NCBI RefSeq assembly: GCF_002844375.1
Contig: NZ_CP024199.1
Coordinates: 197,501-252,500 of the forward strand
Direction of reading: 5' to 3'
DNA length: 55,000 bases
Source of the DNA: Thalassospira marina
GTDB taxonomy: Bacteria; Pseudomonadota; Alphaproteobacteria; Rhodospirillales; Thalassospiraceae
Below, in pieces: positions 7,894 to 16,860 of this stretch. A program made the translations under genes and the position numbers. A model generated the notes under the pieces. It was not told the origin of the DNA. It worked only from the letters and a program-made list of their open reading frames with translations, and ran no database searches. The first letter of the stretch is position 1. Each line of letters opens with the position of its first letter.

Positions 7894-8562
7894 TTATTGC
7901 CCCTTCCAGTGTGGCGGCAGGGCGGCATCCCAGCCTGGCATTTGTTCCATGCGGGCAAACCAGCGGCCAATTGCCGGGAAGTGCTTGGGTATGTCATGCA
8001 GGTTCAGGCCCAGTTCAATGGCATCGGGGCGTTGCCCGGCCCGTTCAAGAACCTTAAGCGTGGTGATGGCGCAAATATCAGCCGCACTAAGGGTTTCGCC
8101 TGCCAGATAGGGCGTTTGGGCAAGGGTATCTTCGATCCATTGCAGCGACTGGCGGGCGATTTTCGCATTTTCATGAATATCCACCCGGTCGGTTTGTGCA
8201 TAACCCTGGAAAAGCGGGCGGACAATGCCGTCTTCGACCGGGTCGCGCGTGTAATTGATGGTTTCAAAAATGCGCTGCCAGACCAGCCCGGCCTGATCGG
8301 CGGTTTCGCCAAACAGTGGCTTTTCGGGATGGGCCTGTTCCAGCATGGCTATGATCGCGATGGATTCATGAATGGCCGTTGTGCCGGTGTGAAGGGCAGG
8401 CACCTTGCCACGCGGATTAATGGCAAGATAGGCATCGGATTTATGTTCACCCTTTGAGGGATCAAGCCGGTGCGAGTTATAGGCGATGCCCTTATATTCA
8501 AGTGTCAGCATGGTGCGCCAGGCATTGGGGCTGCCGCTGATCCAGTAAAAATCGTAGGCCAT
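7894..8562 (-). CDS. Glutathione S-transferase family protein
   Basis: The 222-residue protein has an N-terminal thioredoxin-like GST domain (FYWISGSPNAWRTMLTLEYK, INPRGKVPALHTG, then the glutathione-binding IHESIAI) and a C-terminal all-helical domain (YLAGETLSAADICAITTLKV, with the conserved Asp of the N-capping box). The Ser of SPNAW is a plausible catalytic residue. It probably conjugates or reduces electrophiles in the cytoplasm; the substrate is not evident. The ATG at 8562 has AAAGGATG upstream. It is divergent from a LysR-type regulator gene, which is the usual arrangement for a regulator and its target. Confidence 0.9.
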   Translation of the reverse strand: MAYDFYWISGSPNAWRTMLTLEYKGIAYNSHRLDPSKGEHKSDAYLAINPRGKVPALHTGTTAIHESIAIIAMLEQAHPEKPLFGETADQAGLVWQRIFETINYTRDPVEDGIVRPLFQGYAQTDRVDIHENAKIARQSLQWIEDTLAQTPYLAGETLSAADICAITTLKVLERAGQRPDAIELGLNLHDIPKHFPAIGRWFARMEQMPGWDAALPPHWKGQ

Positions 8563-8764
8563 TTTTCATCCTTTGAATGCGGGTCGTTACCGGGCTCAGC
8601 CGGCAGCGCGGGGGATGAGAGACGTTAGGATGCGGGGCTTTGGCGGTTCAACCGGCAAAATTCGACAACACTTGTGCGTTTTTCAACCACATCCCGGCAC
8701 TGGTGCGTGCGGGGGAATGTATTATGTCAGGCATGGCGGAACGTGGCAGAACAGGACCTGAAAT

Positions 8765-9658
8765 ATGATCGACTGGGATGATGTGCGGTATTTTCTGGCT
8801 GTGGCACAGTGCGGGTCGGTGCGTGCGGCAGCAGAGCGATTAAAGGTCAATCATTCCACGGTTCTGCGCCGGATCTCGCAGCTTGAAACCCGCCTGGGTG
8901 CGCAGATGTTTGAACGTTTGCCATCTGGCTATCAATTGACCGATGCCGGGGAAGACATTTTGCTGCTGGCCGCGCAAATGGAGGCAACATCAAACGCGCA
9001 GGAAAGCCGGGTATCGGGCCGCGACCAAAGTGTACGGGGGCTTTTGCGCATTACCCTGCCGCCGCCCGTTGCCACCTATTTGCTGATGCCCGCTTTTGTC
9101 GAATTTGCCCGCCTGTATCCCGATATCGAGATGGAGGTTATGTCGCGTGATGACCCGGTGAATTTAACCAACCGCGAAGCCGAAATTGCCATTCGCGTGG
9201 TCTATAACCGTGAAAACCTGCCTTTGAACCTGCATGGGTTAAAAGGCCCCGATGTAATGGGCGGGGTCTATATTGCGCGTGATCTGCTTGGGGACTGGCA
9301 GGCTGGCAGTGTCTCAAAGGTGCGCTGGATTGTTAAAAAACGAAATGGCGTGCCAGACTGGGCCAGGGAAGGTGATATTCCCTTTGCCGATGTACCCTTT
9401 GTGACGACTGATACGGAAGCCCAGATTATTGCCCTGCGTCAGGGCCTTGGGGTGGCGTCGCTTCCATGTTTTATCGGCGATGCGGACCCCGCGCTGATAC
9501 GGGTGCCGGGATCATTGCTGCGTCAACATGGCACTTTATGGCTGCTAACCCAGGGTGAAACCCGCAAAACCAAACGGGTACGCCTGTTTACCGAATTTAT
9601 TGCGCAAAAACTGGCGGGGTATGAAGCCCTGTTAAACGGGACATCGATTGTGCCCTAG
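8765..9658 (+). CDS. LysR-family transcriptional regulator, divergent from GST
   Basis: The 297-residue protein has an N-terminal winged HTH (DDVRYFLAVAQCGSVRAAAE, RLKVNHSTVLRRISQLETRL, then FERLPSGYQLTDAGE) and a type 2 periplasmic-binding-like effector domain from about residue 90. It resembles the GcvA/short-chain LysR group that keeps VNHSTVxRRI in the recognition helix. The ATG at 8765 follows AGGACCTG. The 202-bp divergent intergenic region should hold its operator, but I found no clear T-N11-A site. The effector is unknown. Confidence 0.9.
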   Translation: MIDWDDVRYFLAVAQCGSVRAAAERLKVNHSTVLRRISQLETRLGAQMFERLPSGYQLTDAGEDILLLAAQMEATSNAQESRVSGRDQSVRGLLRITLPPPVATYLLMPAFVEFARLYPDIEMEVMSRDDPVNLTNREAEIAIRVVYNRENLPLNLHGLKGPDVMGGVYIARDLLGDWQAGSVSKVRWIVKKRNGVPDWAREGDIPFADVPFVTTDTEAQIIALRQGLGVASLPCFIGDADPALIRVPGSLLRQHGTLWLLTQGETRKTKRVRLFTEFIAQKLAGYEALLNGTSIVP

Positions 9659-9749
9659 GCGTGCATCCGGGTATGGGGGGCAATGAAACCAGCCCCGAAT
9701 TTGAAATGCCAGAGCTGGTAAGCGGCCGTTTGTGTTGTTCGGGGTAGTT

Positions 9750-10739
9750 TTAAACCGGGCCAGTACCCTGGGTTTGTTCCTCAAGCGGGCGGGAAGGGGT
9801 GCTTTGCCAGCGCCGGGTAAAGCGGGCAAGCAGCATCATGATAATCAGGGTCAGAACCACGCGCCCCACCAGAACCACCCAGATATTTGCCCCCAGGGCC
9901 AGCATGATGATCGTATCCTCGATCAGGGAATGCGACAGCGACAGCCAGGCAAGCGAAAGAAACAGGGTGCGTGGGGCAAAGTTTTTTTGCCGGGCTTCAT
10001 CAATGATCAGTGCGCCACCATAGGTCAACCCCAGTAAGATCCCAATGGTGGTTACCGGTGCGGCATCACGCGACAGACCCGATATGCGCAAAACCGGCAA
10101 AAGCGCAGTGGTGAACCGTTCGGTGATGCCGGTTTTTTCCAAAATATCAAGCAGCACCAGCAAACCGGCAATGATGGCAAAACTGGCAAGCAGCGAATAA
10201 ACTGTGCCTTCGATCCAGCCCAGCCACCCGGCCCAGCCTGCCTGGTTTGCCGCATCATCGACATTGGCAGCCATCCAGGACAGGTCAATTTTTTCGGCCA
10301 GAAAGCCGGTGTGGCGGCTGATCCAGGTGATAAGGGCCGCATAAAAAAGGGCGGAGAAAACCCGCAAGGCGGCGGTTGCCCAAAAACTGGCACCGGCCTT
10401 TTTGACGACGGCCTGTTCAACGGGAATGCCATGGGCAAACAGCATCATGGCGCATAGCGCGCTAAGCTGTGCCGATGTCATGTCAAGATGCGGGGCCAAA
10501 CCGGCAATGACGGCGACCGCCCCGTAAATATTGATCAAAAGGCAGCTTGCCCAGATCAGCCCGGCTTCGGGCGGCATGCCGATCAGCGACATGACCGGGG
10601 TTAAAACACCCGATGCCATTTCAACTACCCCCATCTGATCGGCGATGCGCACAACCAGCATGATCGGCACCATGACCTTTGCCAGGGTTATGAAAAGGCG
10701 GCGACTGCGCGATAGAAGCGAAAGCAGATAGGGCTGCAT
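9750..10739 (-). CDS. Nucleoside-recognition (GATE) domain membrane protein
   Basis: The 329-residue polytopic protein carries two copies of the GATE/nucleoside-recognition domain, as in fused SpmA/SpmB-like and transporter-core proteins. One is near the N-terminus (FITLAKVMVPIMLVVRIADQ, then PEAGLIWASCLLINIYGAVA). The second is in the C-terminal half (DILEKTGITERFTTALLPVL, then GILLGLTYGGALIIDEARQK). At least seven hydrophobic segments are visible. The family is proposed to move nucleosides or related solutes, but the substrate here is unknown. The gene is divergent from an Lrp/AsnC-type regulator, so amino-acid-responsive control is a reasonable inference. Confidence 0.8.
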   Translation of the reverse strand: MQPYLLSLLSRSRRLFITLAKVMVPIMLVVRIADQMGVVEMASGVLTPVMSLIGMPPEAGLIWASCLLINIYGAVAVIAGLAPHLDMTSAQLSALCAMMLFAHGIPVEQAVVKKAGASFWATAALRVFSALFYAALITWISRHTGFLAEKIDLSWMAANVDDAANQAGWAGWLGWIEGTVYSLLASFAIIAGLLVLLDILEKTGITERFTTALLPVLRISGLSRDAAPVTTIGILLGLTYGGALIIDEARQKNFAPRTLFLSLAWLSLSHSLIEDTIIMLALGANIWVVLVGRVVLTLIIMMLLARFTRRWQSTPSRPLEEQTQGTGPV

Positions 10740-11187
10740 AATGACCTGATGCTAAACGGATAATCGGGTTTTCTGCATCGGTCATGTGTATGGTCACAAG
10801 CCGCTACAGGGCGGATAAATGCGTGTTTCGGCTGCCACATTAACGGGAAATGATGCCGTGTGGCGGCGTTGTTTGGTGTAGGCGTGCGAATATTCGGCGT
10901 ATTTTTGTATTTTGGCGCTGATATTACGCGCATCGCTGATCGGCCAGCACATTGCTGTCTTCCGGGCAAATAACATGAAGCGGCAGCATCCTCGATCGGG
11001 CGATAGGGAAAGCTGTTTTATTTTAAAGGTTTGATCGCCACTTTGCGGATTTGTGAAGTTTGCCGCATCGGTAATTATTTGATTGCATGGGGGCATGTTT
11101 ATACCGCAGGCTGATGTTTTAGCGCGTTGTGACGCTGGTTTTCGGCGTTATCGCGTGCTTGGGCGCCAAATGAGTGTGTGGGGCGGG
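10740..11187. other. Divergent intergenic region between the GATE protein and the Lrp regulator
   Basis: No gene is supported here. It is AT-richer than the flanking genes and holds stretches such as AATATTCGGCGTATT (a loose inverted repeat) and TATTTTTGTATTTTGG, the kind of sequence Lrp-type proteins bind. I could not identify a clear promoter. Confidence 0.4.
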
Positions 11188-11646
11188 ATGGAGCTTGATC
11201 AGATCGATATTCGTATCCTGCGGCAATTGCAGGCGGATGCGGATATTGCGACCAACCGGCTGGCCGACATGGTTGGGCTTTCGCCATCAGCCTGTTTGCG
11301 CCGTGTGACCAAGCTTAGACGTGACGGGGTGATTGCGCGTACCGTGGCAATCATTGATCCTGCACTGGTGGGGCGACCTTTAACCGCCGTGATCACGCTG
11401 GAATTTGCCCTGCATGGGCCAAGCCACCGGCAGGAATTTATCGAAAAGGTACGCAAACTTTCGGCGGTGCGGCAATGCTTTATGGTAACGGGCGAAGTTT
11501 CCTGTGTGCTGACGCTGCATATGCGCGACATGGATGAATATCTCGCCCTGACAGACGAGCTTTTTAACTCTGATCCGAATGTCGAATGGTTTCGGACCTA
11601 TATTTCTGTTCAAACAGTAAAGGATGATCCGGGCGTGGCGTTTTAG
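11188..11646 (+). CDS. Lrp/AsnC-family transcriptional regulator
   Basis: The 152-residue protein starts with the Lrp signature MELDQIDIRILRQLQADADI, followed by the HTH (NRLADMVGLSPSACLRRVTK, then LRRDGVIARTVAIIDP). A C-terminal RAM ligand-binding domain follows (VRQCFMVTGEVSCVLTLHMR, then WFRTYISVQTVKDD). It probably responds to an amino acid and controls itself and the divergent GATE-domain gene. I chose the ATG at 11188 because the family begins here and a G-rich site precedes it. An ATG at 11170 would add six residues. Confidence 0.9.
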   Translation: MELDQIDIRILRQLQADADIATNRLADMVGLSPSACLRRVTKLRRDGVIARTVAIIDPALVGRPLTAVITLEFALHGPSHRQEFIEKVRKLSAVRQCFMVTGEVSCVLTLHMRDMDEYLALTDELFNSDPNVEWFRTYISVQTVKDDPGVAF

Positions 11647-11839
11647 GGTGCCGCTGCCTATGTCGTTTTCAGGTTCCCGTAACGTAAATTTATTGGAGCT
11701 GGCCGCGCCACAACCTGTACGAAAGAGTCATGGATCAATGCTTGGCTTTTCATTGTGGCGCGATAAGATCAAAACTGGTTCGGTCGACTGAGCGAACGGG
11801 CCGGAGGTAAACGCAAAACAAAATGTTTCGGAGGGTTTC

Positions 11840-13012
11840 ATGACCGAGGTCGTAATTGTTGGTGCCGCACGCACACCAATCGGTGCATTCAATGGCACGC
11901 TGTCTGGTACCCCGGCGCATGAGCTGGGAACCATCGCGATCAAGGCAGCCCTGGAGCGCGCTGGCGTTGAAGCCGATGCCGTGGACGAAGTCATTCTGGG
12001 GCAGGTTCTGACTGCCGGTGAAGGGCAGAACCCGGCCCGTCAGGCGGCACTGGGTGCCGGTATTTCCGAAGGGGCCACTGCCTTTTTGATCAACCAGGTT
12101 TGTGGTTCGGGCCTGCGTACCGTTGCCCTTGCTGCCCAGCAGATTATGGCTGGTGATGCGACCATCGTTGTCGCGGGCGGCCAGGAAAATATGAGCCTTT
12201 CGGGCCATGTCGCGCATCTGCGTGACGGTCATCGTATGGGCGATGTCAAATTCATCGATACGATGATCAAGGACGGCCTGTGGTGCGCCTTTAACGGCTA
12301 TCACATGGGCAATACCGCTGAAAACGTTGCCTCGAAATGGGATATCAGCCGCGAAGAGCAGGACGCCTTTGCCGTTGCCTCGCAGAACAAGGCCGAAGCC
12401 GCCCAGAAAGCTGGCCGTTTTGCCGATGAAATTGCCCCGGTCACCATCAAGCACCGTAAGGGTGAAACCGTTTTTGATGCCGACGAATATCCGCGTCATG
12501 GCGCATCGGTTGAAGGCATGGCCAAGCTGCGCCCGGCCTTTGACAAGGAAGGCACGGTTACCGCTGGTAACGCATCGGGCATCAATGACGGGGCGGCTGC
12601 CCTGGTTCTGATGTCGGCCGAGGAAGCCAGCCGCCGTGGCCTGACGCCGCTTGCGAAAATCAAAAGCTGGGCGACTGCCGGTGTTGACCCGTCGATCATG
12701 GGGAGCGGGCCGATCCCGGCATCGCGCAAAGCCCTGCAGAAAGCTGGCTGGAACGCCGAAGACCTTGACCTGATCGAAGCAAACGAAGCCTTTGCCGCAC
12801 AGGCAATTGCTGTTAACCGCGATATGGGCTGGGATACCGATAAGGTCAACGTCAATGGCGGCGCCATTGCACTGGGCCATCCGATTGGCGCATCGGGCGC
12901 GCGCGTGTTTGTAACCCTGCTGCACGAAATGCAGAAACGCGATGCGAAAAAGGGCCTTGCGACCCTTTGCATCGGTGGCGGTATGGGCATCGCGCTTTGT
13001 GTTGAACGATAA
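11840..13012 (+). CDS. phaA: Acetyl-CoA C-acetyltransferase (beta-ketothiolase)
   Basis: The 390-residue thiolase condenses two acetyl-CoA to acetoacetyl-CoA, the first step of PHB synthesis. It has the acylation Cys in NQVCGSGLRTV (about residue 89), the NEAFAAQA motif, GGAIALGHPIGASGAR with catalytic His, and the C-terminal CIGGGMGIALC with the second catalytic Cys. Length equals PhaA (about 393). The ATG at 11840 has CGGAGGG upstream. phaB follows on the same strand after 265 bp, so the two genes probably have separate promoters. The Asn-rich GNASGIND segment is also family-typical. Confidence 0.95.
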   Translation: MTEVVIVGAARTPIGAFNGTLSGTPAHELGTIAIKAALERAGVEADAVDEVILGQVLTAGEGQNPARQAALGAGISEGATAFLINQVCGSGLRTVALAAQQIMAGDATIVVAGGQENMSLSGHVAHLRDGHRMGDVKFIDTMIKDGLWCAFNGYHMGNTAENVASKWDISREEQDAFAVASQNKAEAAQKAGRFADEIAPVTIKHRKGETVFDADEYPRHGASVEGMAKLRPAFDKEGTVTAGNASGINDGAAALVLMSAEEASRRGLTPLAKIKSWATAGVDPSIMGSGPIPASRKALQKAGWNAEDLDLIEANEAFAAQAIAVNRDMGWDTDKVNVNGGAIALGHPIGASGARVFVTLLHEMQKRDAKKGLATLCIGGGMGIALCVER

Positions 13013-13019
13013 ATGATAT

Positions 13020-13056
13020 CGGGCGGGATCGGGCAATGTTCCGGTCCCGCCCCTTA
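13020..13056 (+). terminator. Possible weak terminator or attenuator after phaA
   Basis: GGGCGGGA and TCCCGCCC form an eight-bp stem with a long loop, followed only by TTATTGG. The missing U-tract makes efficient termination doubtful. It may process or attenuate the phaA-phaB transcript. Confidence 0.4.
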
Positions 13057-13277
13057 TTGGTGAAAGTGCCAAAATAAAAGGGCGCATGACCCTGGCACGG
13101 ACACAGCCAGTAGGGTGTTGCTGGTTTTTATTTTTCAACTTCTGATATGGATCATGGCCGCGTTTTGGCTTTCTGGTTATGGTGAAAGCTGGCCTGATCT
13201 GGCGGACGAAGGCAAGTAACGACGCGGTTCTGGTAAAACAGGGCTGATTTTAAAAACTGTTTCTAGGGAGGTCTGCA

Positions 13278-14000
13278 ATGACCCAAATTGCACTGGTTAC
13301 CGGTGGTACACGCGGCATTGGCAAGGCGATCAGCCTGGCTCTGAAAAATGCGGGTTTCAGCGTTGCAGCGAACTATGCCGGAAATGACGACGCCGCCCGG
13401 AAATTTAGCGAAGAAACCGGCATTGCGACCTTTAAATGGAGCGTTGCCGACCCTGAAGCCTGCGCACAGGGCATCAAGCAGGTTGAATCGGAAATGGGTC
13501 CGGTTGATGTGCTGGTCAATAATGCCGGCATCACGCGTGACGGTTTCATGCACAAAATGTCGATCGAAGGCTGGCAGGCGGTTATCGAAACCAACCTGGG
13601 TTCGCTTTTTTATATGACGCAGCCGGTGCTTGAAAGCATGCGTTCGCGCGGGTATGGCCGCGTGATCAATATTTCCTCGATCAATGGTCAGGCCGGTCAG
13701 ATGGGGCAGACCAACTATTCGGCGGCAAAGGCCGGTGTGCATGGCTTTACCAAGGCCCTGGCACAGGAAGTGGCACGCAAGGGCATTACGGTCAATACCA
13801 TCGCGCCGGGCTATATCAATACCGACATGGTTGCGGCTGTGCCGGAAAAGGTTCTGGAAAGTATTATCGCCAAAATCCCGGTTGGTCGCCTTGGCGAAGC
13901 TGACGAAATTGCCCAGGCGGTTCTTTACCTTGCCGGGCCGAATTCGGGCTTTATTACCGGTTCGTGCCTGTCGATCAATGGTGGGCAGCATATGGGCTGA
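13278..14000 (+). CDS. phaB: Acetoacetyl-CoA reductase (NADPH)
   Basis: The 240-residue classical short-chain dehydrogenase reduces acetoacetyl-CoA to (R)-3-hydroxybutyryl-CoA, the PHA synthase substrate. It shows the Rossmann motif VTGGTRGIGKAIS, NNAGITRDGFMHKM (a PhaB-specific stretch), the catalytic Ser (INISSINGQAGQMG) and YSAAKAG, and the C-terminal GFITGSCLSINGGQHMG typical of PhaB. The ATG at 13278 follows a strong AGGGAGG. A terminator follows, closing the unit. Together with phaA and phaC this completes the acetyl-CoA to PHB route in one region. Confidence 0.96.
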   Translation: MTQIALVTGGTRGIGKAISLALKNAGFSVAANYAGNDDAARKFSEETGIATFKWSVADPEACAQGIKQVESEMGPVDVLVNNAGITRDGFMHKMSIEGWQAVIETNLGSLFYMTQPVLESMRSRGYGRVINISSINGQAGQMGQTNYSAAKAGVHGFTKALAQEVARKGITVNTIAPGYINTDMVAAVPEKVLESIIAKIPVGRLGEADEIAQAVLYLAGPNSGFITGSCLSINGGQHMG

Positions 14001-14049
14001 TTGCCCTGCCTGAAAAAATGCATTTGGCCCGAAACACGGGCTTATGTGG

Positions 14050-14082
14050 CAACACCCCGGCTGGTCCGGGGTGTTGTTTTTT
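14050..14082 (+). terminator. Rho-independent terminator after phaB
   Basis: The stem CAACACCCCGG / CCGGGGTGTTG with loop CTGGT is followed by T6. It lies 50 bp past the phaB stop. Confidence 0.92.
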
Positions 14083-14275
14083 ATCAGGTTATAATGTGTG
14101 TCGGGGTGGTGCTGTGCTGGTTGCCGGGGCGTTAAGGGCGTGAATGAATGGTCGTGGCTGTTGGCCTGAACAGTCACCTTCCACCTTTTGGCTTATAGGG
14201 TGGTGGAACAAGTGCGCTACGGTCGTCGTTATGCTGTTTATCCAAACCAGCATGAATGTCAGGCGGGCGGCAATA

Positions 14276-15445
14276 ATGAACAAAAAAACAATATCGCAAC
14301 TGCGCGACAAGGGGCCTTCCACATCAGGCAAGGCAGGCGATGAAGCCAGCAACCCGGCAACCGGCACCCTGACCACACACCGCATGGTCAATATTTCCAT
14401 TATCGGTCTGTTTGTCATGTCGGTTTGTGGTGTGTTGTATTTTGCCCAAAGCCTGTTGTTGCCCGTGGTGCTGGCAGCCCTGTTTTCCCTGATTTTATCG
14501 CCGGTTGTGCGCTGGTGTTACCGCCGGGGTGTTCCCGAATCGATAACGGCCTTTGTGCTGGTTTTTTCCATGACATCCAGTGTCCTTGCCGGTGGATACT
14601 GGCTAAGCGAGCCGATATCGCACTGGATCGAAGATGCCCCGCGCATTGAACAGCGCATGCAGCTTAAACTGGCGGAAATGGCGGGCACGATTGAAAATAT
14701 TCAGGAAGCGCAGCGCAAGGTCGAAAAGGCAACCCAGCGCGACACCAAGCCCAATGTGCAGGAAGTGGTGGTCAAGGAACCCAACCTGCTAAGCCAGGCA
14801 GCACAGGGTGCGCCGGAAATTTTTGGCGGTATTGGCCTTACCATCGTTTTATTGCTGTTGATGCTGGCATCGGGCGATATGTTTTACGAAAAGCTGATCA
14901 AGGCCCTGCCAACATTCAAGGATAAAAGGCGCGGTTTGCGCATTGCCAAGGATATTGAACGCGAAATTTCGCGCTATTTGCTGACGGTGTTTGTGATTAA
15001 TGCCTGCCTTGGCATTTGTGTGGCAATTGGCCTGTCATTTACCGCCATGCCAAACCCGGTTCTGTGGGGGCTGGCGGCGGCTTTTCTTAATTTTGTGCCC
15101 TATCTGGGCGCGCTGATTGGTATTGGCATTGTTGCCATTGTGGCGATGGTGTCATTGCCTACCCTGGGCGCGGCATTGATCCCGCCGGCCATTTATCTGA
15201 CCTGCACGGCGATCGAGGGACAATTGATTACCCCATCCCTGGTGGGGCGACGTTTACAGATCAATTCGGTGGCGGTGTTTCTGGCGATTGCCTTTTGGGG
15301 CTGGTTGTGGGGGGCGGTCGGCATTTTTATTGCCGTACCGATGCTGATTATCATCAAGGTGTTTTCCCACCATGTCGAAGGGCTGGGCTGGCTTAGCGAA
15401 TTTTTGGGTGCGCGCGATAAACACCTGCCACCTGAAGACGCCTGA
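14276..15445 (+). CDS. AI-2E-family (PerM-like) transporter
   Basis: The 389-residue protein matches the AI-2E transporter family. Two helices lie near residues 40-85, then a large loop with a charged, probably coiled region (MQLKLAEMAGTIENIQEAQR). A C-terminal cluster of helices follows, with family motifs NPVLWGLAAAFLNFVPYLGA and EGQLITPSLVGRRLQINSVA and then LWGAVGIFIAVPML. Members export small molecules or exchange ions; evidence for AI-2 itself comes from only one. The ATG at 14276 has AGGCGG upstream. Alternative upstream starts would add a hydrophilic stretch unlike the family. No operon partner is evident. Confidence 0.88.
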   Translation: MNKKTISQLRDKGPSTSGKAGDEASNPATGTLTTHRMVNISIIGLFVMSVCGVLYFAQSLLLPVVLAALFSLILSPVVRWCYRRGVPESITAFVLVFSMTSSVLAGGYWLSEPISHWIEDAPRIEQRMQLKLAEMAGTIENIQEAQRKVEKATQRDTKPNVQEVVVKEPNLLSQAAQGAPEIFGGIGLTIVLLLLMLASGDMFYEKLIKALPTFKDKRRGLRIAKDIEREISRYLLTVFVINACLGICVAIGLSFTAMPNPVLWGLAAAFLNFVPYLGALIGIGIVAIVAMVSLPTLGAALIPPAIYLTCTAIEGQLITPSLVGRRLQINSVAVFLAIAFWGWLWGAVGIFIAVPMLIIIKVFSHHVEGLGWLSEFLGARDKHLPPEDA

Positions 15446-15609
15446 TCATTTGATCATCCTTATTAACGCATCATCACGTTTTTGTTGGGTCTGCTTTGCG
15501 ACTGGACATGCCCGGCGCGGACATGCCAATAATTTCCCACGCCCAGACGGGACGGGGGCCGGATGGGCCGGATTGGGGCTTTGGCCCAGGTCGCGAAGAT
15601 GGAGCCGAC

Positions 15610-16128
15610 ATGAAATTTGCGTTTATCCCGGTGCAGGAACGCGGGCAGGTTGACCGCCTGCTTGAACAGGTTGCCCGGCGTTTGATTACGGAAGGGGCCA
15701 GCCTGGCCGGTGTGGTGCAGATCAATGCCGAACGCGAAGGTGCCCGGCATTGCGACATGTTCGTGCAGGTCCTGCCCGATGGGGCGCAATTTGATATTTC
15801 CCAGAAACTGGGCAATGAATCCCGTGGGTGCCGCCTTGATGTCGGCGCGCTGGAAGATGCGGTCGCGGCGGTCAAAGCATCGCTTGAAAACCGGCCCGAA
15901 ATTGATTTGCTGGTGATTAACAAATTTGGCAAGCATGAATCCCAGGGGCGCGGTTTTCGCGACCTGATCGGACAAATGCTGATGAATGATGTGCCCGTGC
16001 TTTTGGGGGTGAACCCGATGAACCGCGAGGCATTTGACGCCTTTTCGGGCGGTGATGCCACCGAACTGCCCGTTGATGAAGACGCCGTTTATCGCTGGTG
16101 CCGGGAAAACAGCCTGCAAACGGCGTGA
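15610..16128 (+). CDS. DUF2478 domain protein
   Basis: The 172-residue cytoplasmic protein is of the DUF2478 type, found near molybdenum transport and cofactor genes and related to NTPase-like folds. Visible pieces are FAFIPVQERGQVDRLLEQVA, ITEGASLAGVVQINAE, the core IDLLVINKFGKHESQGRGFR (a strand followed by a conserved K-x-E-xxGRG) and VPVLLGVNPMNREAFDAFSG. The ATG at 15610 has GGAG at correct spacing. It converges on mobA, only 12 bp apart at the 3' ends, consistent with a molybdenum-related job. No biochemical function is established. Confidence 0.75.
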   Translation: MKFAFIPVQERGQVDRLLEQVARRLITEGASLAGVVQINAEREGARHCDMFVQVLPDGAQFDISQKLGNESRGCRLDVGALEDAVAAVKASLENRPEIDLLVINKFGKHESQGRGFRDLIGQMLMNDVPVLLGVNPMNREAFDAFSGGDATELPVDEDAVYRWCRENSLQTA

Positions 16129-16140
16129 AATTGCCGGGTT

Positions 16141-16839
16141 TTATTCTCCCATATCTTTGGCGGCATGTTCCAGCCGGGCCAGGTCTTCGGGCCGGTTGAT
16201 ATTGGCAAACAGCAATTCTGCCAGGGCCGGATTTTGCGGCGCTGCTATTTCCACAATTTTGGCATTACCACCATCAAGGGCCAGGCGCACCCGGCGCTGG
16301 TCCTGTGCCAGCAGCGCCGAAATTATCGGTGCAATATCCCGGTGCCAAAGCGATGCCAGATAATGATCGCGGCCCTGATAGCGGGCATGGGCGGCCAGGG
16401 TTCTTTGGGGGGCTGCATGTTGTGCGGTCTGCCCATTTTCTGAAACTTGCGTGATGGCGGCAAATAGCAGGCCGGGCAGGCCGCTGGGCAAAAACGGGCA
16501 ATCCACGGCATAAACCGCCAGCCAGTCGCTGTTTGCAGGCAGGTTGTTTAACCCGGCTAAAATCCCCGCCATTGGGCCCAGTCCCGGTTGTGGGCAATCG
16601 GCAATTACTGGGCAATTATGGGCCGCATATTTTTGCGGGTCTTCATTGCTGGCAATTAAAACATGGCTGCAATCGCGCCGTGCATTGGCGATGGCATGGT
16701 CAATCAATCGCCGTTGGCCCAGCATCCGAAACGGTTTGTTCCCCCCCATGCGCGATCCTTCGCCCCCTGCCAGTACAAGGCCGGTGAAAATGGGGGTAGT
16801 TGCATCTGCATCGGGGATGGGGCTGGTATTTTCGGTCAT
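16141..16839 (-). CDS. mobA: Molybdenum cofactor guanylyltransferase MobA
   Basis: The 232-residue protein transfers GMP from GTP to molybdopterin, making the guanine dinucleotide cofactor used by DMSO-reductase-family enzymes. It has the signature LAGGEGSRMGGNKPF near the N-terminus, then GPMAGILAGL and the metal-binding AVDCPFLPSGL. The C-terminal half is typical in length. It lies 21 bp downstream of the epimerase gene on the same strand and may be read with it. Both formate dehydrogenase FdsA and the YdeP-type enzyme in this window would need its product. Confidence 0.92.
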   Translation of the reverse strand: MTENTSPIPDADATTPIFTGLVLAGGEGSRMGGNKPFRMLGQRRLIDHAIANARRDCSHVLIASNEDPQKYAAHNCPVIADCPQPGLGPMAGILAGLNNLPANSDWLAVYAVDCPFLPSGLPGLLFAAITQVSENGQTAQHAAPQRTLAAHARYQGRDHYLASLWHRDIAPIISALLAQDQRRVRLALDGGNAKIVEIAAPQNPALAELLFANINRPEDLARLEHAAKDMGE

Positions 16840-16860
16840 GAAGCGGGGCCGTTGACGGGG

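Noticed and set aside
11750..13138. 462-residue frame antisense to phaA
   Set aside because: It mirrors the thiolase gene, lacks a ribosome site and domain, and phaA is unmistakable on the other strand.
13263..14177. 304-residue frame antisense to phaB
   Set aside because: Shadow of a clear short-chain dehydrogenase gene; His/Asn-rich composition is what antisense frames give in this genome.
15463..16119. 218-residue frame antisense to the DUF2478 gene
   Set aside because: Shadow frame; the plus frame has a proper ribosome site and a family match.
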